Shown here: positions 7,541 through 11,589 of the stretch, in pieces | How the letters are laid out: each line of letters begins with the position of its first letter | Numbering within the stretch: the stretch's first letter is position 1 | From: an uncultured Cellvibrio sp. | GTDB lineage: Bacteria; Pseudomonadota; Gammaproteobacteria; Pseudomonadales; Cellvibrionaceae | Direction: 5' to 3' | DNA: 11,589 bases | Assembly: GCA_946482385.1 (NCBI GenBank) | Contig: CAMLRI010000021.1 | Coordinates: 1 to 11,589, forward strand | The notes under the pieces: generated by a model | Told to the model about the DNA's origin: nothing | Seen by the model: only the letters and a program-made list of their open reading frames with translations | Database searches by the model: none | Made by a program: the position numbers and the translations under genes

Positions 7541-7567
7541 CGCCCCAAGGCGGTGAAAACTTGGGCG
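7541..7567. repeat. Imperfect inverted repeat (hairpin) in the intergenic region
   Basis: CGCCCCAAG (7541-7549) pairs with CTTGGGCG (7560-7567): eight base pairs with one bulged C and a 10-nt loop. No T-run follows on either strand, so it is not an intrinsic terminator. It could be a protein site or an RNA structure at the 3' end of the apbE transcript. Confidence 0.4.
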
Positions 7568-7640
7568 GCGAAGCGCCTGCAAACCTGCAAAAGCATAGTT
7601 GTTTTTTGTGATTGCCCTGCGGGTTTTGGCGTTAGCCATT

Positions 7641-7673
7641 CAACAATTAACCAACAATCGACCAACAACCGCA
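7641..7673. repeat. Three 11-bp direct repeats (CAACAAYNNAC-type)
   Basis: CAACAATTAAC (7641-7651), CAACAATCGAC (7652-7662) and CAACAACCGCA (7663-7673) follow one another without a gap. The CAACAA half is identical in all three. An 11-bp period is about one helical turn, so all copies face the same side of the DNA, as expected for cooperative protein binding. They lie about 210-260 bp upstream of the promoter candidate and about 50-80 nt past the apbE stop. Confidence 0.6.
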
Positions 7674-7720
7674 AAAATTGTCACTCAATAACAAGTTTTG
7701 TCCCGCGTTTTGCCAGAAGG

Positions 7721-8710
7721 CTACTCGGGCGGCATCAGCCCGGGGCTGTAATGCACCTTGCCCGCCTCGGTAATAATCACCGCATCAAACCCCGGCAACT
7801 GGGCGATAAGCGCCAAACCCTTCTCCACCCCCAGTACAAATACCGAGGTGGAGAGCGCGTCTGTATCGAACCCCTGGGGACCGATAATGGTGACGCTCAT
7901 AATGCCCTGGGTAGAGCTGCCGGTGCGCGGGTTGATGATGTGGTGCACCCGCGCACCGCTGTCGTCGATGAAATAGCGCTCGTAATCGCCCGAGGTGGAA
8001 ACCGCGCAGTTTTCCAGCGGCAGGCTGATTACCACACCCTGCTCGGCGCGGGGGTTTTTGATACCCACTATCCAGGGGCGGCCGAGCTTGTCGCCCAGCA
8101 GGCGGCTGTCGCCCCCAGCGCTGACACTGGCGTGGCGCACACCATAGGATTCCAGAATGGCTATAGCCCTATCCACCGCATAGCCCTTGGCGATACCGCC
8201 CAGGTCGATATACACCTGCGGGTGCTCAAACCAGAGGTGATGGGCGCTTTTATCCAGGTGCACATAGCGGTAGTTGATGGCGGGCAAAGCCTGCTCGCGC
8301 TGGCGCTCGCTGGGTTTGAGCTTGGCGCGATAGTCGTAGTAGCGGCCGATGGAGGCAAAGGTGATGTCGAATGCGCCCTGGGTGAGCTGGCCGTAGTGGA
8401 GGGATTTGTCGATCAGCAGCGCCAGCTCGGGGGAAATCGCCAGGGGCTTGGCGGCGCTGGCTTTGGGCGCTTCGCGGTTGGCGCGGGACAGCTGGCTGGT
8501 GGCTATGTAGGGGCTAAATTCGCGGTCGATGCGGCGCATTTCCGCCATCACCGCCGCCAGGGCCTGCTCGGCCTTGGCGTCATCTTCCAGCCACAGCTGG
8601 GCGCTGACCCTGGTGCCCATAATGTCCTGGCTGTCGCCGTGCCAGGCGGCGCTCAGGGCGCCACTCCAGCCCAGGCAGAGCCACACCATTAGCCAACGCA
8701 ATAGACGCAC
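7721..8710 (-). CDS. apbE: FAD:protein FMN transferase (ApbE family)
   Basis: ApbE attaches FMN covalently to Thr/Ser of exported or membrane flavoproteins (such as NqrC or RnfG), using FAD and Mg2+, on the outer face of the inner membrane. With the chosen start there are 329 residues. A signal peptide ends near LSA|AW (about residue 21) and no lipobox is seen. Family motifs appear in order: MGT (31-33), FSPY (65-68), GAFDIT (112-117), DLGGIAKGYA (169-178), AGGD (198-201), STSGDYERYF (238-247), HHIINPRTG (256-264) and the metal-site region DTDALST (282-288). All expected key residues seem present. The ORF can begin with TTG at 8716, but its GGGAG would directly abut that codon; GTG at 8710 has it 6 nt upstream, so I prefer 8710. 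It follows gspN by about 34 nt and is probably in the same transcript. Its substrate is not in the window. Confidence 0.96.
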   Translation of the reverse strand: MRLLRWLMVWLCLGWSGALSAAWHGDSQDIMGTRVSAQLWLEDDAKAEQALAAVMAEMRRIDREFSPYIATSQLSRANREAPKASAAKPLAISPELALLIDKSLHYGQLTQGAFDITFASIGRYYDYRAKLKPSERQREQALPAINYRYVHLDKSAHHLWFEHPQVYIDLGGIAKGYAVDRAIAILESYGVRHASVSAGGDSRLLGDKLGRPWIVGIKNPRAEQGVVISLPLENCAVSTSGDYERYFIDDSGARVHHIINPRTGSSTQGIMSVTIIGPQGFDTDALSTSVFVLGVEKGLALIAQLPGFDAVIITEAGKVHYSPGLMPPE

Positions 8711-8716
8711 CTGCAA

Positions 8717-8721
8717 CTCCC
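8717..8721 (-). promoter_or_regulatory. Ribosome-binding site that decides the apbE start
   Basis: GGGAG on the minus strand lies 6 nt before GTG at 8710 and directly against TTG at 8716. Only the GTG has workable spacing. Confidence 0.6.
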
Positions 8722-8744
8722 GCTTTAAGCCGTTTGATCAACCG

Positions 8745-9557
8745 CTAAAAATTCATATCTATTTGGTAGCGCACCCGGCCGTCTTCGGCCTTGTCACCCT
8801 CTTGGGCAACCATGGCCAACAGATCCGCCGCCCGCGCCGCCTGGACAAACTCCGGCGCCATTAACAGCTGCCCCTGGGCGCGGCCGCCGGCGGGGGCCTT
8901 AAGCTCAAGCTGCAGGTCAACACCCACCGGGCCGGCCAGGTCGAAGGCTTTGGCCTTGATACCGTTGTTGCCATCGTCCTGCAGTTCGGCGCCAAAACTG
9001 CCCAGCTCTATCCACTGGCTGCCGTTGTTGGCTTGCGCCTGCACCCAGCTGAGCTTGCCCGCCAGCTTGAGCAGCACATCGCCGCGCAGCTGCAATTCCT
9101 GCAGATGCAGCGACACTTGGCCGCCCACCGGAAAGGGCAGGCGCGCCGGTAGCAAACTCACCGGGAAGGAGGCTTCGGCACCGCGGACTTTGACACTGCC
9201 ATTGGCCGAGGCGCAGACATCGCCACTGAACGACTGGTTATCCATTTGGGTCACCAGTGCCGCACAGGGGCTGAGGCTGAGCAGCGACCAGGGTTTGAGT
9301 TGCCAGCTGAACTCACCCAGGGCCAGCTCCTGGCCGCTGGGTAAACGCAGGCTGGCAAGGCTGGCGCGCCCCTGCCAAAAGCTGCCGCTGATACCCGATA
9401 GTGCCAGGCCGGTGCCGCGGGTGAGGGCATAGGCGCCCCACTGGGCAGGCACCTGGCGCAGCAGGAAGTAGACAAAAACCACCGCGCCAAGCACTAGCCA
9501 CCAGCGGTAGCTATTGGGCAGGCGAAGGGCAGACAGGCGTTGCAAAAGCGCGTTCAT
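8745..9557 (-). CDS. gspN: Type II secretion system protein GspN
   Basis: This encodes 270 residues, close to the usual 250 or so for GspN. A short cytoplasmic N-terminus is followed by one membrane helix at about 19-35 (WWLVLGAVVFVYFLLRQV). The rest is a periplasmic, beta-rich domain with the family-type element SGISGSFWQGRAS at about 53-65 and then GEFSWQLKPWSLL at 81-93. Two Cys (C98 and C115) may form a disulphide. GspN is present in only some T2SSs and its exact task is unclear; it is an accessory inner-membrane protein. Order after gspL and gspM is the standard one. The gap to gspM is 30 nt and the SD is weak (GGAA about 8 nt before ATG). Confidence 0.93.
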   Translation of the reverse strand: MNALLQRLSALRLPNSYRWWLVLGAVVFVYFLLRQVPAQWGAYALTRGTGLALSGISGSFWQGRASLASLRLPSGQELALGEFSWQLKPWSLLSLSPCAALVTQMDNQSFSGDVCASANGSVKVRGAEASFPVSLLPARLPFPVGGQVSLHLQELQLRGDVLLKLAGKLSWVQAQANNGSQWIELGSFGAELQDDGNNGIKAKAFDLAGPVGVDLQLELKAPAGGRAQGQLLMAPEFVQAARAADLLAMVAQEGDKAEDGRVRYQIDMNF

Positions 9558-9587
9558 AGCAGGTTCCAGGCAAGAAAAGGGCGGGAA

Positions 9588-10070
9588 TTACTGGGACTTG
9601 TGCAGGCGCAGGTTAACCATCAGCAGCCCCGGGTCATTGGTGGCGGCAATCGACAGGTCGCGCACACTGATGCCCTGTTTAAATTCAATTTCGTGCAGCC
9701 ACTGCATCAGGGCGGTGTAGCTGGCGCGCTCCAGGCGCAGGCGCACCTCGCCCCCGGCGCCCGGCTGGAAACCGCTCATGGTCAGGCCATTGGCGCGCAG
9801 GGTGGAATCGATAATGTCGTTGATATTGTCGCCGCTGCTGGCGGCGCTGCCCTGGCTGCGCAGCTGCTGGATTTGCGCGGCCATCATGCGCACCTTGCCC
9901 AGGCTTTGGCTGGTGGCGGCATTGGCGGCGGTGAGCTGGGCGCGTTTTTTCTGCAGGGGGTTGAGCAGCGCCACCCACAACAGGAACACCACCAGCACCA
10001 TGGCCAGGCTAAACAGCGCCAGCTGTTCGCGGCGCGGGTAGCGGTTAAATAACTCGATCAGTGAATTCAT
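9588..10070 (-). CDS. gspM: Type II secretion system protein GspM
   Basis: This encodes 160 residues. It is a bitopic inner-membrane protein: a cytoplasmic start (NRYPRREQ), a membrane helix at about 18-36 (LFSLAMVLVVFLLWVALL), a helical periplasmic linker to about residue 78, and a small ferredoxin-like domain (about 82-158) in which FQPGAGGEVRLRLERASYT and a late LHEIEF are typical. GspM stabilises GspL and links the assembly platform to the pseudopilus. The ATG at 10070 is preceded by AGGTG at short spacing. It lies between gspL and gspN as expected. The gap to gspL is 87 nt, unusually wide for this operon, because of a tandem repeat described separately. Confidence 0.95.
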   Translation of the reverse strand: MNSLIELFNRYPRREQLALFSLAMVLVVFLLWVALLNPLQKKRAQLTAANAATSQSLGKVRMMAAQIQQLRSQGSAASSGDNINDIIDSTLRANGLTMSGFQPGAGGEVRLRLERASYTALMQWLHEIEFKQGISVRDLSIAATNDPGLLMVNLRLHKSQ

Positions 10071-10093
10071 AGAGCACCTGGTTCCCCGAGGGG

Positions 10094-10175
10094 TTTTATT
10101 GACCTTGTTGTGGGTGGCTTTATTGGTTTTGGGTGACGCTGTTGTTTTTTGGTGACGCTATTGGTTTTTGGTGAC
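10094..10175. repeat. 19-bp tandem repeats across the gspL stop and the gspL-gspM gap
   Basis: GGTGACGCTGTTGTTTTTT (10132-10150) and GGTGACGCTATTGGTTTTT (10151-10169) are adjacent 19-bp units. A third begins at 10170 (GGTGACCTTG) inside the gspL coding end, an older copy lies at 10113-10131 (15 of 19 bases match), and a very degenerate one lies before it. On the minus strand each unit repeats the GTCACCAAAAACCAATAG end of gspL, so the gap seems to have grown by copying the 3' end of the gene. Confidence 0.75.
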
Positions 10176-11435
10176 CTTGATGCGCGCTGTTTGCACATTG
10201 CCCTGGGCATTAACGCTCAGCAGCTCGGCATTGAGTCCCTGGGCTTTGATTTTGCTGCTCAGGCTTTCCAGGGTGCCAAAGCTATCGGCCTGTACATTGA
10301 TATTCAGCTCGCCCGACTCGGCGGCATAGGCAATACCCTTGATTTGCACACTGGGCTGGGCGGCCAATTGCGGCAGTGCCAGGGCCAGCAGCTCCATCAC
10401 CCGGGCGCCCGAGGTTTGGCTGGGCTCCAGCTGGCGCAGCACTCCGGCCACCTGTTTCTCCGGGTCGACCATCCGCCCCTGGGGGATCACCTGGCGCGCG
10501 GCGGCTTCGATTTGCTGGCGCAGGGCGAGGTTATCTTTGCCCAGGCGATGGATTTCCAGCAGTGCGCTAGCCAGATAGGCCAGCAGGCAAACACCGGCAA
10601 AGATCGCCACCGGCTGCCACAGCTTCCACCAGCGCGCCACCGGCAAGCGCGGGGAGAACTCGCCCTGACACAGGTCCAGGGTTTTGCCGCTATAGTCGCC
10701 CTGCCAATCCTCCAGCAGTTGCTGGCTGGCCACCTGACCTTGTAAAGCGGCGGGCAGCATGGCGTAGAGCTGCGCCAGTTCGGCGTCGCTGGGGGCGCGC
10801 AGGTGCAGCGCCGGCAAGGTGTCTGCCTGGCGATTCTGCAACAGCAATTGCAGCGCCAGGGCCGCCTGGCCCTGGCCCAGCGCCATGCCCTGGGTGGGAT
10901 GGGTGCGCAACAGTAATTGGCCTTGCTGCCAGGCGAGGGTCCAGTGCTCGGCGATGGCCTGGTCGGGGGCGCCGGAATCGCTTGCCGCTGGATCTTCCAG
11001 GGGCAGCAGCAGGGGCGCCGCCAGGCAGCGGGTTACTTCCAGCCCCAGGCTTGCCAGTTCGGCAAACAGGCTTTGCAGCCAGGCTTTGTCGGTGTAGGCC
11101 AGGGTGACGCGGCCATCGGCCGGTTCAGATAAGGCAAAGTGCAACTCATCCACATCGCCAATCACCGCGTCTTCCAACTGGTAGGGCAAAAGGCTGCGCA
11201 GGTGTTTCTTTTCCTTGTCGCTGTATTCCAGCTCGCGGGTGACCACCCGGCTGCCGGGCAGGATCAGCCAGGCAGAGCGGGTTTGGCCATCGCCCAGGGC
11301 CGCGCGCAAAGCATCGCGGTCGCCACTGGCGGTTGCGCCCGGCTGGCCATCGACACCCAACCAGCACCAGCGGAATAGCTCGCCCAGAGCATCGCCGGGG
11401 GCGCTGGCAGGGGAGAGCAAAAGTTGCATAGACAT
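10158..11435 (-). CDS. gspL: Type II secretion system protein GspL
   Basis: This encodes 425 residues, slightly longer than the usual 390-410. GspL is the bitopic inner-membrane protein that holds the GspE ATPase at the membrane and binds GspM. The cytoplasmic actin-like domain (1 to about 265) shows the family hallmarks LLPYQLEDAVIGDVDELHF (82-100) and LDLCQGEFSPR (253-263). One membrane helix follows at about 273-293, then a short coiled coil (about 298-315) and a periplasmic ferredoxin-like domain (about 330-423). ATG at 11435 has AAAGG 10 nt upstream; a second in-frame ATG at 11429 is less well spaced. The gap to the upstream gene is about 99 nt, more than normal for gspK-gspL. The last codons are part of a tandem repeat. 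Confidence 0.96.
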   Translation of the reverse strand: MSMQLLLSPASAPGDALGELFRWCWLGVDGQPGATASGDRDALRAALGDGQTRSAWLILPGSRVVTRELEYSDKEKKHLRSLLPYQLEDAVIGDVDELHFALSEPADGRVTLAYTDKAWLQSLFAELASLGLEVTRCLAAPLLLPLEDPAASDSGAPDQAIAEHWTLAWQQGQLLLRTHPTQGMALGQGQAALALQLLLQNRQADTLPALHLRAPSDAELAQLYAMLPAALQGQVASQQLLEDWQGDYSGKTLDLCQGEFSPRLPVARWWKLWQPVAIFAGVCLLAYLASALLEIHRLGKDNLALRQQIEAAARQVIPQGRMVDPEKQVAGVLRQLEPSQTSGARVMELLALALPQLAAQPSVQIKGIAYAAESGELNINVQADSFGTLESLSSKIKAQGLNAELLSVNAQGNVQTARIKVTKNQ

Positions 11436-11534
11436 AGCGCTTGTACCTTTTTGTTCTTCTACGGCTCGAGTTCCCGCAATAAGAAATCTCTAGAGCCCGA
11501 ATTTGTCTACTACCGGATCAGTAAATCCCAGGGT
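11436..11534. other. Gap between the upstream gsp gene and gspL
   Basis: These 99 nt hold the gspL ribosome-binding site (AAAGG, 11446-11450 on the minus strand), an 8-bp palindrome CTCTAGAG (11488-11495) and a weak inverted pair GGCTC/GAGCC. A TAGACA on the minus strand resembles a -35 box but no fair -10 stands 16-18 nt from it, so I do not call a promoter. Confidence 0.4.
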
Positions 11535-11589
11535 TTAGCGACGCTTGTTTTTATCGCTGTGCACCACCTTGGGAAATTCGTATACATCG
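11535..11589 (-). CDS. C-terminal end of the gene before gspL, probably gspK (partial)
   Basis: Seventeen codons (DVYEFPKVVHSDKNKRR) and a TAA stop at 11535-11537 are open to the window edge in this frame. The gene before gspL in type II secretion operons is normally gspK, the pseudopilus-tip minor pseudopilin, and a basic end such as this is compatible with it. The piece is too short to identify by itself; the call rests on gene order. Confidence 0.55.
   Translation of the reverse strand, partial: DVYEFPKVVHSDKNKRR

Larger units (their letters stand above)
7375..7720. other. 346-nt intergenic region between apbE and the TPR/ExbB operon
   Basis: No convincing gene lies here. The region must end the gsp/apbE transcript and start the cluster at 7374, both on the minus strand. 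It contains three 11-bp direct repeats (7641-7673), two exact 8-bp copies of CCTGCAAA (7576-7591), a bulged hairpin (7541-7567), a weaker GGGC-GAC/GTC-GCCC pairing (7512-7534) and a sigma-54-like element (7415-7430). I found no classic hairpin plus T-run on the minus strand after the apbE stop, so termination may be Rho-dependent. Confidence 0.6.

Noticed and set aside
7412..7639. Minus-strand 75-codon ORF in the intergenic region
   Set aside because: Its product is basic and without recognisable features, it has no good SD, and its 3' part runs over the promoter candidate. It is probably chance.
5834..8692. Plus-strand ORFs of 317 and 379 codons opposite the TPR/coiled-coil gene and apbE
   Set aside because: These are antisense shadows; the minus-strand proteins have signal peptides and family motifs, while these products show none.
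10083..10096. CCCCGAGGGG followed by TTTT before gspM as a terminator
   Set aside because: It is a 4-bp stem with a 2-nt loop inside the T2SS operon and is too small to act as one.
1..11589. CRISPR arrays, tRNA/rRNA genes, insertion sequences or att sites
   Set aside because: No regular repeat-spacer array, no cloverleaf or rRNA-like stretch, no transposase or integrase frame and no terminal inverted repeats were seen.

Overview
All protein genes that can be supported in this window lie on the minus strand, so they read from right to left. The GC-rich coding sequence, the type II secretion (T2SS) genes ending in gspL-gspM-gspN, and the style of the envelope TPR proteins suggest a gammaproteobacterium, perhaps of the Cellvibrio/Saccharophagus type. 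That taxonomic placement is inferred from general resemblance and rests on no marker gene.

Right block (11589 to 7721): the last codons of a gene that is probably gspK, then gspL, gspM and gspN, then apbE (FAD:protein FMN transferase). GspL and GspM form the inner-membrane assembly platform of the T2SS, and GspN is an accessory bitopic protein. ApbE is an exported flavin transferase and not a known T2SS part. It follows gspN after a short gap and is probably co-transcribed.

Middle (7720 to 7375): 346 bases without a credible gene. They hold three 11-bp direct repeats, an 8-bp tandem repeat, a bulged hairpin and a sigma-54-like promoter candidate facing the next operon.

Left block (7374 to 1): six tightly packed genes, several overlapping. 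They encode a 178-aa exported protein of unknown function, a 654-aa exported TPR/coiled-coil protein, a 976-aa TPR lipoprotein, a 265-aa TPR lipoprotein, a 125-aa exported protein and, after an A-tract-rich gap, an ExbB/TolQ/MotA-type proton-channel subunit cut by the window edge. The set looks like an energised trans-envelope machine: an ExbB-type motor in the inner membrane coupled to periplasmic and outer-membrane TPR scaffolds. It recalls the Agl/Glt gliding machinery of Myxococcus (AglR motor; AglT/GltE and AgnA/GltD TPR proteins). From memory, relatives of that core have been noted in gammaproteobacteria with no assigned job. This block is the most interesting part of the window. ExbD-type partners are expected just beyond position 1.

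Smaller points of note are 19-bp tandem repeats that copy the gspL stop region, phased A-tracts upstream of the exbB-like gene, two almost identical 14-nt gene overlaps, and an apbE start moved to GTG by its ribosome-binding site.
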